Shown: piece after piece, positions 1 to 12,950 of the stretch
How positions within the stretch are numbered: the first letter of the stretch is position 1
Layout: each line of letters starts with the position of its first letter
NCBI GenBank assembly: GCA_951230915.1
Contig: OX579639.1
Coordinates: 15,252,001 to 15,316,000, forward strand
Direction: 5' to 3'
Length of the DNA: 64,000 bases
Origin: Antitrichia curtipendula
Taxonomy: Eukaryota > Streptophyta > Bryopsida > Hypnales > Leucodontaceae
Notes under the pieces: generated by a model
Seen by the model: the letters and a program-made list of their open reading frames with translations, nothing else
Databases searched by the model: none
What the model was told of the DNA's origin: nothing
Position numbers and translations under genes: made by a program

Positions 1-3000
1 TGCTACTCGTGATGCCTCTGAGGGATGTTTTATGGGTGGGCATTGGTTCTGGTTCAGGCAAGTTATCCTGAACATAACGCGTCGTGCACTTCCATATCAT
101 CTGAGTTCTCAGTGGTTGAAGTAGAGCTCATTCTCGTGTGTTTACCGTAGCTGGCAAACTAAAGATGCTCTGAACCTTTTTTGTGTGCAGTTAGATCCTT
201 CCTATCCGTGTGAGTCCCTTTTTTTGTGCTAACTTTACTAATCTTTTCCCGAGCTATTGCCTGAATGCTGGGAACGGTGAGCAATTTTCTTCATCGACGT
301 ACAGTAGGTGTTTAATTAGTCTAGGTTCGAAGGAAATAGGTAGAGCATTGGGGTTTTGCTTGTGAGGAGTCTTTTTCTCTGGAAATGTCTCACTCAATCG
401 CTCAGCTTAATGTTCCATATCTGTAATTCAATATCAGTATGATGTCCTTAGTTTTTTCAAATCCTTCCTATTATCAAGAGTTTTATTTTGAGGCTGTACT
501 ATATCTGGCTTGAAGTTAGGGGCTTCATATTGTTTGGATATGGAGTCAATTTCCTGAGCTTTGGATGGTCAGATTTCGGTTTATGGCGTGTTGATTTCGG
601 TTTATGACATGGCCTGGAAGAGAAGGTGGAAGTGCTCAATGCAGCTCTCGATCCAATTCCCCACTCCATGAAACCTCCCCAATTCCAGCATTCTTCATGT
701 CTTTTCCGTCTGGAGTGGAATGTGGTGGTTACATGAGCAGTGAAAATGGGTGTCAATTAACCCTTCAAAAACCATGCAACCATTTGTGAGAATTTGTGAG
801 AATGGTGATGAACTTAATTTGGGTCCTTGAAGAACATTTTCTGCATGGGAATTTTACAAATTCAATGGGACAAATTTAGAATGGTGATGAAGTTAGTTAG
901 GAGCCTTCAAGAACGTTTTTTGGGCATGGGAATTATGCGTCCAATGGGATAAATACAATTTGGATGTGAAACCTTGGAGCTAGAGAGTTTTATACAACTC
1001 CAGTCCAAAAATATATACACCATGATGGTAAAAGATCTAATGTGTAAGTTATGAGTGTGCCATTGAGAATGTTCAAAGTGTGGAAGAGGACTCTGATGAC
1101 AATGATATAGAAGAAATTCAATTATCTATATCATATTTGGTTGCTATTTTCAGTGTATTTGCTAAATGAGACCAAAAGGTTATTGAATTTTACTTGAATC
1201 TTGTTTTTCACTTTTGTTTTCATTACATTTTCTAATCCTTTTGCCAAATTTTCAAGATCGACAGTGCTCCGGAAGTGAATAAGTTCAACTTCCATATACC
1301 GTAAGCAATTATTATAAGGTATAGTGGTCACTTCTTGTAATTGTTAAAACACACATGTACAACTTGAACCTTCATGTTTTCTTCAAGTGATTAAAATTAA
1401 GATTTCCATTTACTATAAATCTTTCTTATAAAAACTCAAATTCTCCTAATATTTTGAAGTCCACATCCTAACAATCTGTTACCACTTACATGTTAGTGTG
1501 AAGCCACTTTTGAGTGCATAGGCATAGTGACACAACTCAAAAAATTCAGATTTTAGTGTGAAACTATGCACCATGACAAAAAAAAATTCAATGAAAATTT
1601 TAACCCCACCCCACCCCCTCTTATAATTATGGGAGCAAACAATCAGTATGGGATAATCTGATATTGTTGTATCCGTATCTTGTTGTACACATCTGTACAT
1701 GGTTGTATTGTATGCATATGCGTATTGTATTTCGTATGTACGTATGATGGCTAATTGATTTTTCTTGTGCAGGGGTGGAATTTTTTTAAAATGAATCGAA
1801 TGGCTCCTGATTTTTGTGGTTTGTGTGTGGTGGGGGACACATACAACTGTATTGCCTCTTTTCATTGGATTGTGAGTCCCTTTGTACTAATTTCAGTCAA
1901 TATTCTTTCTACCAAGACCCCTTGAGGCTACAACCACTTACTTCTTCCTGTCCTATCTTTTCATTAATGAAATTGTCTAAATCAAATAGACCTATTATGT
2001 CTTGTAAGTTTGGTTTATTAAAACAGAACACAGTACAAGGGCAACCCAAGGTGAACCATTCTTTGTTTTGTTCATGACTTGGAAAATATGCCAAGAGGTG
2101 ATGGTATTGATGTGGTAAGACAACATTCTGGAATGAAAAAGTTGGTGTCAATGAAAACGAATGGACTAGATTAATAGATTTAACTTTGAGCGCAAAAATG
2201 GACTAGAACAACACAGATAGTTTGTTATCAAATGGCAAGTGAAATCCATCAAACCAATCCAAGTTGCAGAGAGTAAAAAGAGAAGGGAAGCATTAAAAGC
2301 CTTCAATTTTACAAGCATAAATGGACCATCACTTGTGAGGACTTCCTTTGGGATTGTCTAAAAGGTTAGTATTCCTTTCAACATCTTTCCCAATCAATTC
2401 ATATATATTCATCATTTCACATTTTATTAGAAAATACCAACAATTTTATCTCTAATTTTTGAGAACAACACAATATATTGGTCTAGGGTTTAGCCTTTAA
2501 TTTTCTTGTTTAGTGTAATTTTTTTTTGGAGTAAAGCAAATGATACTCTTCCTGTCACTTGTGTATTTGTACTTTTATTGCTTAGAGGAGGCACTTAGTG
2601 GAAAATATATAAACCATGTGCAATCAAATGGTATTTAATGGAAGGCGGAGTTGCAAATATGTGAGAAGTGAAGAGTAAGCAATAAAGAATCTTGAAATTT
2701 TTTGAACCAAAATATAAGTTGTAACACTATGTATGTATAAAAACATTAGTTATTTATTTTTCAAGGAAATAAAAATAAAATCATAACTCCAAAAAATTCC
2801 AAATTTTTTATGAAGATTTAAAAAGTAATGTGAATTTTATAATAAAAAAATATAAAATCATTTATATCATGTACAAAGAATTAAACTTAATCTTTAATGA
2901 TCCAAGGGAAAAAATAGCGATTGACTATTAGACTGTACTACGATATTCTAAAGCTACTTCTCAATAGGATCAATCAACAAATTAAAGTTTTCTAAATCAA

Positions 3001-3493
3001 AGGTGGGTGGCATCTAGATTTAAGGATTTTCACAAAGAAATGTGTATTGGTGATTTATAATTGATGTGCAAAGTATTTTCACATAAATGACACGACAATG
3101 AAAAGCATAGATTGGCTGGGTAGAGCAAGTACAAGATTATTTGACCTAGCTTGTTAGGTTAATTATTTTAGGCAAAGTATTCTTTTGAGGAGTTCTTCAT
3201 TCTACTTCAAGGAACTCCAAGTCTTTGTTGTCACTAACATCTCAAATTCAATACAAGTAAATTCACAAGTTTTTGTTTGGGAAGGAATTTAGAGGTTGCT
3301 GAATTGCGATTTCCCTCCTTTACAATAATCTATGGATTTTTACTAATACAAAAAACATTTATACATTTGAAGAAGCCATAATTATTAAGATTTATGATGA
3401 TAAACACCTTGAAAATTGCATTATGAGCAATCCAATGAAGGTCCCAAGTAGCATCAAGGTCATCAAGCACTTGGGGAGTTCAATTAGACTGTC
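1..3493. other. AT-rich sequence without a recognisable gene
   Basis: No ORF here gives a protein I recognise, and all are short and of biased composition. The first ~800 bases are less AT-rich than what follows and contain splice-like strings (a pyrimidine tract with a gtgtgcag end near 190), so they could be untranslated or intronic sequence of a gene lying mostly to the left of the window. From about 1100 on the sequence is A/T-rich with poly-T and poly-A tracts, typical of decayed intergenic DNA. Confidence 0.4.
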
Positions 3494-4015
3494 CACTACA
3501 ATAGAAACCACGTGCAAACAAAACTTTGGACCCCCTATATACTTTTTGAATTTTAAATTGAAAAAATAAAAAATATATGAATAGATTTTTCTACTTTGAA
3601 AGCTAATGTTTTGAATTATTAATATTTTTATTTATTAATAATAATTAGTTACAAATTTTTGAAGTAAAAAAGATACACTATAGAACTAAAAAATAACTTT
3701 CACATTCCTATATTATATAAGAAAAAATTGTTTGAAAAATGAACAAAAATTCCTGAAAATAACTCTCTATTGAAAGCTCATTTTGTGTTGTATATTGATT
3801 CAATTGTCATCTAAATGTGTTCTATATGATTATTTGAGTTGGAAAACATGCCATTTTAGTTCATTTTCAACCTCTTCTAGAAATCATTTCATATTTTGTT
3901 TGAGTTGGAAATTTCAGCAATAGAAACCTATAGGCATTATCAAACAATGCTCAAAATTTTAGGTTGAAATTATAGTTTATTAGAAACCACTTGTTTGCAT
4001 GTGGTTTGTTGTAGT
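3494..4015. mobile_element. CACTA-like non-autonomous element (MITE)
   Basis: The left end begins CACTACAATAGAAACCACG and the right end, read in reverse complement, has CTACTACAACAAACCACATG, giving a terminal inverted repeat of roughly 26 bp that continues into GCAAACAA on both sides. A CACTACAA start is the hallmark of CACTA/EnSpm elements. The 0.5-kb interior is AT-rich and non-coding, so the copy would depend on a transposase made elsewhere. The 3-bp target duplication could not be settled because the right terminus has mutated. Confidence 0.5.
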
Positions 4016-4039
4016 AGAACTAAGTGCACCCCTCAAGTC

Positions 4040-4319
4040 ATTAGATGAGATTTTGGGGGCTGCAAGGGCCGTTTTAGGCTTGTTCCCGGCGTTGTTCCCC
4101 TGACAGTAAAAGAATGCCGCTGCCAGAATTTATTTATTTTGAAAAAATAAAATAAATTAAATTAAAGAATTTTATCTTAAAATGAGACTTTTTTCTTTTT
4201 TTTGAAAAAAAATTTAAAATATTTGACGTGGCAGTTGTTGGCAGCTTCTGCGATGCAGTTCCGAGGGTTGGGAACGCTGGGGAACTTGTAGCCCTTCCAA
4301 GGGGCTGAAATCATCTAAT
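4040..4319. mobile_element. MITE family ATTAGATGA, copy 1
   Basis: Terminal inverted repeats ATTAGATGA / TCATCTAAT bound a 280-bp element. Inside each end lies a GC-rich block (CGTTTTAGGCTTGTTCCCGG on the left, with a related inverted block on the right) and the centre is very AT-rich. The same layout and the same block recur at 5758-6049 and 11822-12091. No coding capacity. It directly follows the CACTA-like element. Confidence 0.65.
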
Positions 4320-5757
4320 GTCAAACAACATCTTTGTGGCCAAAAAGCATATATGAGGCAATAATTTTTTTTGGTAACCATGCACAAAAACAACTTTCAA
4401 ATGTTTGACATCAAGAGTGAGTAAATGGGACAAATCAACCATCATATATTGAAAGGATTTTTAATTATCAATTGCCATTGGCTTGAAGCACAAACTTTGA
4501 ATGAAAGAGTTAGAATCTATGTTTTGCCCTATGAAAGAATCATCCTTGATCACTTTGAAACATTTTTGAGGTAGGTCCAACTCTCTATATGGTCTTCCTT
4601 GAATATCATCAAAATCTATTAAACTGTAACGTCAATTTCCATAAACTGGGGATACTCCATTACTTTTTCATCTTTCAAAACACCGGTTCTAAAATATAAA
4701 TCCATACCTATCCTAGATGTTAGACCTTAATGTACATAAATGCTAGAATTTTTGGTGCCATAATTGTGCCACTTTAACAAAATTGACGTTTTATACACAA
4801 TTCAATTTACAAGCTCTTCAAAGAAATTTCAAAAATTTATAATAAAGTAAACAAAAAATATTAATGAAATAATAGAAGGCCTATATTATAATTACCTCAA
4901 TAACTTAGATGAGCAAGATTTCACCATTTTGAAAGCTAATAACTTGTCTTTCTACCATGTATTAGTCTAGTATGATTCGAATATCAAGTACAATGAACAA
5001 TGACAATGCTTATCTCAAGAAAGTGAAAATAAGCTCCTTGGGGCCAAGATACTTGTTTGGTGCCACCCAATCTTTAATGCTAGTACCTGCCTCTAAGGCC
5101 TAATAGTATTTAGTGGTAGTTCATAGCTTGAAAGGTATGAATATGGATTTCATATAAGGCTTCACATGCATCTTAGGGGACATTTCCACTTTAAAGGCCC
5201 TATAATTCATGCAACTAGTACGTCCCTTCTATTACCACTCCAAAGCTTTGTTGTAATCTTTGTTCCAAATTAGTGTATAGAACAATTGATTTCCCCTCAA
5301 TTATATTTTTTTCGCATACTTATTAATCTAAAAGTAGGACCAAAAATAAACAACTCGGATTCAAGGTGCTTACTTTGATGATTGCCAAAGGTTTGCCTAG
5401 TTCAATTGAGCAAGCTATTGTCTTCTTTGAAGAGCAAAATTTGACCTCTTTGGATTCAACTCATTCAAGGAGCAATACAAGAAAAATGGAGCCTTAAAAG
5501 GGGCTTTAAAACTGGAATAGTAATGACATCATATCCTGATTTTTTTTTAATTTAAAAAATTATTATTATTCAATTTTAAAAAAATTTAACAACCACAATC
5601 CTTGCTACACAAAATTTGACTAGCTAGGATTGTCTTTTCTTGATTTTCATTTTGTTTTTATGGTGTAGTAATAACATCACTATTGGTTTAGATTTTAGGG
5701 ACTCCTGAGGTCCCATTTCTCTTGTGATGGTTAACCCCTACAAGACCAAATACCATC
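4320..5757. other. AT-rich spacer, nothing recognised
   Basis: No ORF longer than about 60 codons and no repeat that I could pair with another place in the window. Probably decayed intergenic DNA. Confidence 0.4.
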
Positions 5758-6049
5758 ATTAGAAGACTCTTGAGGCCTCGAAAGACTGCAAGTTCCTAGG
5801 CTCTAAAAGCTGTCTCAACCGTGTGGGAATGCTGCCAATTGCGCAATTCGATGTGGTCACGCCCTATGCCACGTCATTTTTTTGAAAAACAAACAAACAA
5901 ACTTTTCTTTAAGGCTTCTTTATGCATTTTAGGAATTTTAATTTTTTTAATTTTTTCTCTAATAGTCGGCCGCGTTCTCTTACTGCTGTGGAAACAACAT
6001 CGGGAATAAGCCTGAAACGGTCTTCTCGATGCCTCAAATTTCTTCTAAT
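5758..6049. mobile_element. MITE family ATTAGATGA, copy 2 (inverted)
   Basis: Ends are ATTAGAAGA on the left and TCTTCTAAT on the right. In reverse complement the element shows CGTTTCAGGCTTATTCCCG, matching CGTTTTAGGCTTGTTCCCGG of copy 1 at the same distance from the terminus. The centre is AT-rich. The 62-codon ORF inside it is a chance ORF. Length is 292 bp, against 280 bp and 270 bp for the other two copies. Confidence 0.6.
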
Positions 6050-6299
6050 GTTTTTGACAACATAGCAATTTTAGGTAGCTCACAATGACCATAAATTTTT
6101 TATTTTTTATTTTTTATTTTCACACAAGATGTGTCCAAGGAGTAGCTTTAAGGCCCAACAGTTTTCATAACTTTTGACTATGTCGTTAAAAAGTTATTGC
6201 ATGATATGTCACTTCATTGGTCGACGAGCAGTCTAGACAGCTGAAAAAACTTCTTTAAAAATCACTTTTTAAAAAAAAAAAAATTTGAATTTGGTTCCT

Positions 6300-8025
6300 T
6301 AGATTTATATAAATGTAGGAAGCTTTGAATCATTTCATTTTGATTAATGAGAAAGTTATGGGGAGTTTTAGTTTGCGGGCAGTTATGGATTCTCTCTTCT
6401 AAGATAAACTTTGAAGTCCTTTATTTAACTCAGTTTTTAATATTTTTGAAAAGAAATAAAAACATTGAGTGTAGATTGTTTATTACAACATTACAACCAT
6501 TGGAGTTGTCATTTTTCAGTTCCATATTGAAATTCTTAACAATTTAGTGTTTTGAATCATTCTCTACCTCTTTCTACTTACTATTTTTTTCCTAAATGTT
6601 TTACAATTCCAAATTATCTGAAATTTTTGAAGTATGTATCCAACTTGCTTTGATGAATGAATCCAAAGAGTAACGACCATTTTGGACATTTTTTCATACA
6701 AATGTGACCTTGTGAAGTGCAGCTGCCCGGATTTTCGCAGGGACAAAAAAAGGATTTTTGTCAATTCAAACGCTATTATCTTGCAATCCACATAGTGGAA
6801 ATTTCTGAAAATTTTTCCACAACTTCTCAAACTAGTTTAAAACAAGATCATATGGTTACATTTTTTCGTAAGTTTTTTTTTTCTATAATTTGGTACTTGT
6901 ATTAGAAAAGTAGTTTTGGAACGGTTTTGGTGAAAACATAATCTCTGAGCTTTAGGGGATAATTATGCCAATGTATTGGAACCTGGGCAGTCCTTCAGCA
7001 CCGCCAATCTCCTCTTGGTGGAGGTTAAATTGACCTCCTTGGGTCGAAAGAGGTAAATTATGTTGTACATCTTTGAATCTTGTAGAACCTCCAACACCAA
7101 CAATCTCTTCATGGTGAAAGCAAAATTGACCTTGGTTACAAAGATGTCAATCATGTTGTTGTTTAAATTGAAAACCACCTCTCCCATTAGTGAAGGTGAA
7201 TTTGATTTCAAAATCCAAAGAAGGTCCGCCCTTATGCCTCCACATAAATTTTATAGATCCACATAAATTTTATAGAATTTTTGAGATGACAAAGCTTCAT
7301 GTCAACATTTGTTGGAGCTAGACACGGATGATGATTGGTTGTAGACATTGTCCATGTTAACCCCTAAGTTTCATGACTATGTTTTCACTAAAAACGTTCA
7401 AGAAATGCCATTTTTAGTACAAGTACCAAATTTTTGACACATGTAACCGTAGGATCTTGTACTATGCTGACTTGAGAACATAAGGTAAAAATTTCTGAAA
7501 TTTCTCCCAAGTGGATTGCAAGATATAAGCATCCAAATTCATTAAAATCATTTTTTTGGCCCTGCAAAATACTAGGCAGCTGCACTTCACAAGCTCACTT
7601 TTCTACAAAAAAATGTCCAAAATGGTGGTGCTTCTTTGGATTCATTTTCCTAAAAAAGTTGTCTACATGCTTGAAAAATTTCACATCATTTGGAGTTGTA
7701 CAACATATGGGAAAAAAATAGTAAGTAGAAAGAAGTAGAGAATGATTCAAAATACAAAATTGTTAACAAATTTTCAATTTGGTTATGGAATTGAAAAATG
7801 TCAACTCCAATAGTTGAAATGTTGTAATAAACAATCTACATCCTATGATTTTAATTTTTCAAAAAATATTGAAAATTGAGTAAGATAAAGGACTCCAAAA
7901 TTTATTTTAGAGTAAAGAATCCATAACTACCCGCAATTCCGCAAACTAAAATTTCTAATAACTTTTGACTCATTGGTCAAAATGGAATGATTCAAAGCTT
8001 TTCACATATATAAATATATATATCA
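6300..8025. repeat. Large imperfect palindrome (foldback-type element)
   Basis: The left arm (about 6300-6978) and the right arm (about 7330-8025) are reverse complements of each other at roughly 80% by eye over ~650 bases. Markers that pair are AGCTTTGAATCAT near the outer ends, GTAGATTGTTTATTACAACA within the arms, GCAGCTG next to CACTTCACAAG, and CTTAGGGG/CCCCTAAG near the inner ends. The ~350-bp loop is non-coding. Such long arms suggest a foldback or long-TIR DNA transposon remnant. Fragments of the same arm occur near 19757-19860 and 54290-54360, so it is a dispersed family. Confidence 0.65.
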
Positions 8026-11000
8026 TACTACTAAAATCATAACTCCCTCTGTAATATCACAAATGCTACCATTAATAATAGGGGCTCATGCTTGCTATGC
8101 TATGCATTCATTGTATCACATATTAGTAAAATTTTGATATATTTGAATAGAATGCATGATAATGATTTCAGTAAGTCTTTGAAATAATTAATATTAACAT
8201 TTTATAAAAATATTTTCAATCATGCATACATAAAAATAATATTTTCACACAATGTTATATTACAGAAATAGAGTAGTAGTTTGCAATCACCTCTATAATA
8301 TCACTTTTACAGCTTTTATGATTTCAAAATTCTATTGCTACTACCAAATGGTTTGAGAAATTTATTCAATTGAAGCGATTTTGGATTTCACAACAATTAA
8401 GTTATTCATGAAGTTTTTGAAATTTACAAGTTCTTCTTTTCAATTCACCAAGTTTTGGGGTTGCCATTGTTCGTAACAATTGAATCAACTTTTGAATGCA
8501 TTACAATAAATGTGTATCTTTTACAGTATTCACCATTACATAAATTTCATTCATCATTCAATAAATTTCTATTGTAAATTTCAATATATGCTTACTTATA
8601 AACAAAATTATACAAAGATTTTAGTAGTTTTTATTTGAAGATTTATTGAAATTTTTGTTCTGCATTTTATCTAATACATAAAAATTCTAATAAAATTCTA
8701 ATGATGAAGGCGTAGCATAGCAAGCGCCAACTGCTAATATAACTTTAAAAAATCAATTCAATTTTTTGTTTCTCAAGAAAGTGATTTTCTTTTATCTGCC
8801 CGGATTGCCCGGCAGAGGAAGAAAGTAACATATTAGGTCATAACTTTTGACTCGTATTTCCAAATGTCATGAAATTTAGTGCATAATGAAGATATTCCTT
8901 GTGCACAACTTCCATTAAAATTTCAGATATAGATATGAAAATCTCCAGTCACAAGTACCAGCCCAAAATTTCTATACTGTCAAAAAGCGCATGTTGGTCC
9001 TTTTATTAGGAGTTAACTCTGTCTTTGGGTGGTTGCAAGAAACACTTGTCTTATTTTTGTTCCCTTGGCTTTGGATGGATGGTTTTTTAGATATAATTAT
9101 TGTGGTGTATGTTCAATGTACGTGAATTCCAAAATAAAGGTACATGTGATAGTTGTAGACATTGGAGAGTTTTTTGAAAATTAGCATTTTATTTTAAAAA
9201 AGACCCCAATTGGATGTCTACTTTTGTCATTTTGGAGGTGGGGGGTGGGTGGGGTTTAGTCCTATTTTCAACTTGAAAATGAAAATACGGAGCGGAAATT
9301 TGGAAGTAGTTGCTATAATAAGATTGAATGCAATGATGGTGAGGTTTTATACAAATTCCGACATGTGTAGTATACACATGGGTACATCCTTTGCACGAAG
9401 ACTAGAATGGGAAAAAAGTTTCCTTTTAGAAATATTTGGTACTATTAAAACATGGCCATTTTAAAGTCATTTAGATAATTTTTAAAAAATTCTAAAATCA
9501 GAATGTTCATATATTCATTTTTGCTAATTTTTGGTCCTCCAACTTTGTAGTAGTCTGTTGCATAGTACCACACTGTTTTTTAAGTTCATTCAAATTTATT
9601 ATTTATTATTTATTTATTTATTATTAATTAATTAATTAGTTGTTTTATTTTTTTATTTTGTTTTCAATGTTTTTAATGAGTATTACTGAAATAATTAAAT
9701 TTTTAATTCATTTTAATTCATTTTCATGATTTAAAATACAGTATTCTACATTGTAATCATAGTAATTGTAGCAATGACAGTCCTATGGCCCAAAACAATG
9801 TTTTTTAGACATAAATGTTAAGTTTTTTTTTGCAACAATCCTTTTATCTTTGATTGTCATAGGACCTTGATCTAGAAGAGCTAGCAAATATTAAATCTTA
9901 CAACCTCAATCTAAAAGATTGTGCATAATAAATGATTTTGTTGAGTACCAACATAATCACAATCTAAACATATCAATTTTAGTACTTGTTCAAAATTGGA
10001 GTACAACTCATTAGTATAGTTTGATGGTGTAGCAAAGTTTTTGAACAATAGGATGCTCATCAAACAATCAAGTGTAAAATTCACAAAAGTATACAATGAG
10101 GGGACCATAGCATCTTTTGTTGTCTAAACAGTGTTCAATCACAACAAATCATGGCCAAATGTGCATCTTATGTTCAAATACAATTGAATCATTACTTTTC
10201 TACAATGATTAATTGCCGCATGTTAATCATCTTGGTCATACTTAACACTCCTAGTTGCTCCATGAGCCAAAAATGCGTGGGTGGATGGCCAAACTTCATG
10301 TCCCTCCCTAATGTTGTGAGGTGCATCTACACATGCACCACTTCTAATCAAAATAATTTGTGTAGGATTTGATTTACAAAAAAATTAATTCATGCAACAC
10401 AATTAATTGAATAATAATTCATGGTAACCAATCATGAATGAACTTGAAGTCACATGAAATAGAGTAATTGAACTCACAACATGCATAAAAAAGACAAATT
10501 GTTCCAATGTGATGTAGACAAGTTTAGTGTGATCATAGTGTGTTCCATATTTCTATGGAGCACCCTTCCAATAGTACCATAAATAACTTTTGATCCATAG
10601 GAATTTACTACACTATCTTCATGAATGCAATTTTGCCCAGTTGCCTCTTGTTCCATATAAAAAGAAACCAAATGAAAACCAACCACAAGCCAGTATACAT
10701 TTTCACATTTTCAAACTGTGTAATGAGTGAAAACATATGAAACCTTCCTAATCCATACATATGGCATTACACCTTAGGGTTGTCTTAGAACCTATTCCAA
10801 TATGCAACACATGTATTCCTTCTAAGCTTTGGTTTTTGAGCCGTCTACATCATCCTCAAGTTTTAGATGACGTGATAAACAATAGAATTTAGTTTGCAAC
10901 TCACTCATCATGAGCTTTTGCTGGTCGTGTATTTTCTTCATCTCAAAATGCAGCAAGTTGCCTTGCTTTCTTTTGCCCAATGGGCCCATTCCTTTGTGAA

Positions 11001-11821
11001 TCATCCTCGATTACATGCACTCTCTTACCACCTCTTCAAAGTGGTACATGGTGGAAAAAAGATGACTCTTATATAATAGCTTAATTGCCATGTTTTTCAA
11101 ATTTATTTTGTCATGAAAGACCAATTCATATTTTAGTATTTTCTTGAAGATTAGTAACTTTATGATATCTAATTTAAGAAATAAAGGAACTTGTTTACCT
11201 TTAAATTCAAAGATTAGCTCAAATACAATAACACTTGTTAAACATGTATTATATACTTATTTAGTATATTGACAAACCATTTAAGGCTTAATATATGACC
11301 TACAGATGTAAGTTTTTCAACTTGAACAAACAAAAGTGACAAAAGAAAGATCAAATAGATTGTAGTTCTTTGTACCAATAGTTGCCACATTTCATTTAAA
11401 CATAAAGCACACAATGTGTATTCATCATAGTTAAAAGGTGGTTTAAGTATTCTTTAGAGTCTTAGAATATTTTTATGACAACCTTTCAATACAATTCCTT
11501 CCTAGCCTAACTTGACATTTTATTATTTTACTTGTAGAAAAATAATTGGCTGATAGTAAGTACTTCTTATTCAACTTCAATAACCACTCGATTATCACAA
11601 CAACATGAATTACTAGAATTGTGTAACAACATGAGTTTAACAAAATGTGTAATGATACAAAAAAAAGACATACCTCCACTAACAACAATTTGGGATGTCA
11701 TCTTTTTCTAAATATTTTTCAAGCACTTTAGTGAACATGGCTAATTGCTTAGATTGAACATAAATGAGTTTTTTTGAGTTTCTCACTTCAAAGCTTTTCA
11801 AATGATGTCCTATTTACAATC
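8026..11821. other. AT-rich sequence with short spurious ORFs
   Basis: Long A/T tracts and a TTTATTATTTATT-type low-complexity run near 9600-9660. Several 60-70-codon minus-strand ORFs lie between 9911 and 11004, but none has a motif I recognise and none joins another by a plausible frameshift. They may be very old transposon debris. Confidence 0.35.
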
Positions 11822-12091
11822 ATTAGATGTGTTTTGGTGAGTCTAGAAGTTCGTTTCAGGCATGTTCCTGTTCCTGTGAACCAGCCAGTGCTAGTCAAAA
11901 TAAAAATAAAATAATAAAACAATAAAAATAATATTTTTAAATATTAAATATTAAAATTAAAAATTAAATTTTTATCAATATCCAACATGGCAATTGCTTC
12001 GCCACATCGACCTACTGCTGCAACAGAGCTCCCACTATCTGGGAATTCCAAGGAACTCACAGCCCTCTATAATAGTGAAATCTCATGTAAT
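11822..12091. mobile_element. MITE family ATTAGATGA, copy 3
   Basis: Begins ATTAGATGTGTTTTGG and ends CTCATGTAAT. The block CGTTTCAGGCATGTTCC sits at the same place as in copies 1 and 2, followed by an extremely AT-rich centre. The right half carries the related inverted GC-rich block. Termini are more diverged than in copy 1, so this is probably an older copy. Confidence 0.5.
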
Positions 12092-12489
12092 GCATTGTAT
12101 TGCTTGTGGTCTTCATGATAACATCATTATGGTTAAGGAGAGCCTTTGTAGTCATGACAATATTTTCTTAAATTTTTTAATGAAATCAAATGAAAAGATT
12201 TAGCCAATATGATTGAAGTAGTCTTGGATCATTGCAAGAAACATCATGTTGTTTTTGTAGCATTTGTCATCGTACTTACTGTATCATGGCCTTTTAGAAA
12301 AAAATATTTGAAAATAAAATATAGATAATTAATATAATAATTGAAGATAATACATCACCAAATTTTGAGATCTAAAAAAATCGTAGGTAAAATATTATTC
12401 ACAAAACAGAATTACTACATTGCTGAAGAAATTAGACACTAATTTGTAAAAAATAGAAAAAAATCATTTTTTTTAAAACTAAAAATTGT

Positions 12490-12950
12490 TCATTTGAGAG
12501 GACTTTGTGGTGATGAGATTTCAAAAGAAAGAATATTCTTGAGACCATTTTCAATGTTTAGAAATGCTTGTGCAAGGGTCCCCTATTTATATGAACATGG
12601 AGGACATAAAGTAATACATTTTAAAATGTCATTTAGTAGATATATGGTGTGGAATAGACCACATAATTTTAGCTGTTTATCATTAAATTTGGATACTCCA
12701 AACGTAGTCAAAATCCCTAAACTTCAAATTGTGACAAGTAATCAAAATTCACTTTTAAATTTGTGAATTTTTTTAATTGAAAAAAAAAAGATCTGATTAT
12801 CATTAAGTTAGACATTTCTAATAAAAATTTCATGTTCTTAAGACTTGGAGTTCAAAAGTTATAGAAGAAGAGAAAAAATCACTCTAACTGTGACACAAAA
12901 TAAGACCAATATTTCTTACAATGACCCTCTTGCTATACTAACTTTACTTC
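12490..12950. repeat. Dispersed repeat, copy 1 (partner at 60960-61370)
   Basis: This block and 60960-61370 share an ordered series of matches in the same orientation: a CCCCTAT[A/T]T[A/G]T segment, GGAGG[A/T]CATAAA[G/A]TAAT, GGATACT, CAATAAAAATTTCA-type text, TGTGACA[C/A]AAA and TTTCTTGCAAT/TTTCTTACAAT. Two ORFs (12494-12766 and 12845-13108) fall within it but have no recognisable domain. It is a decayed repeat of unknown class. The sequence from here to about 14770 is otherwise AT-rich and unassigned. Confidence 0.5.
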
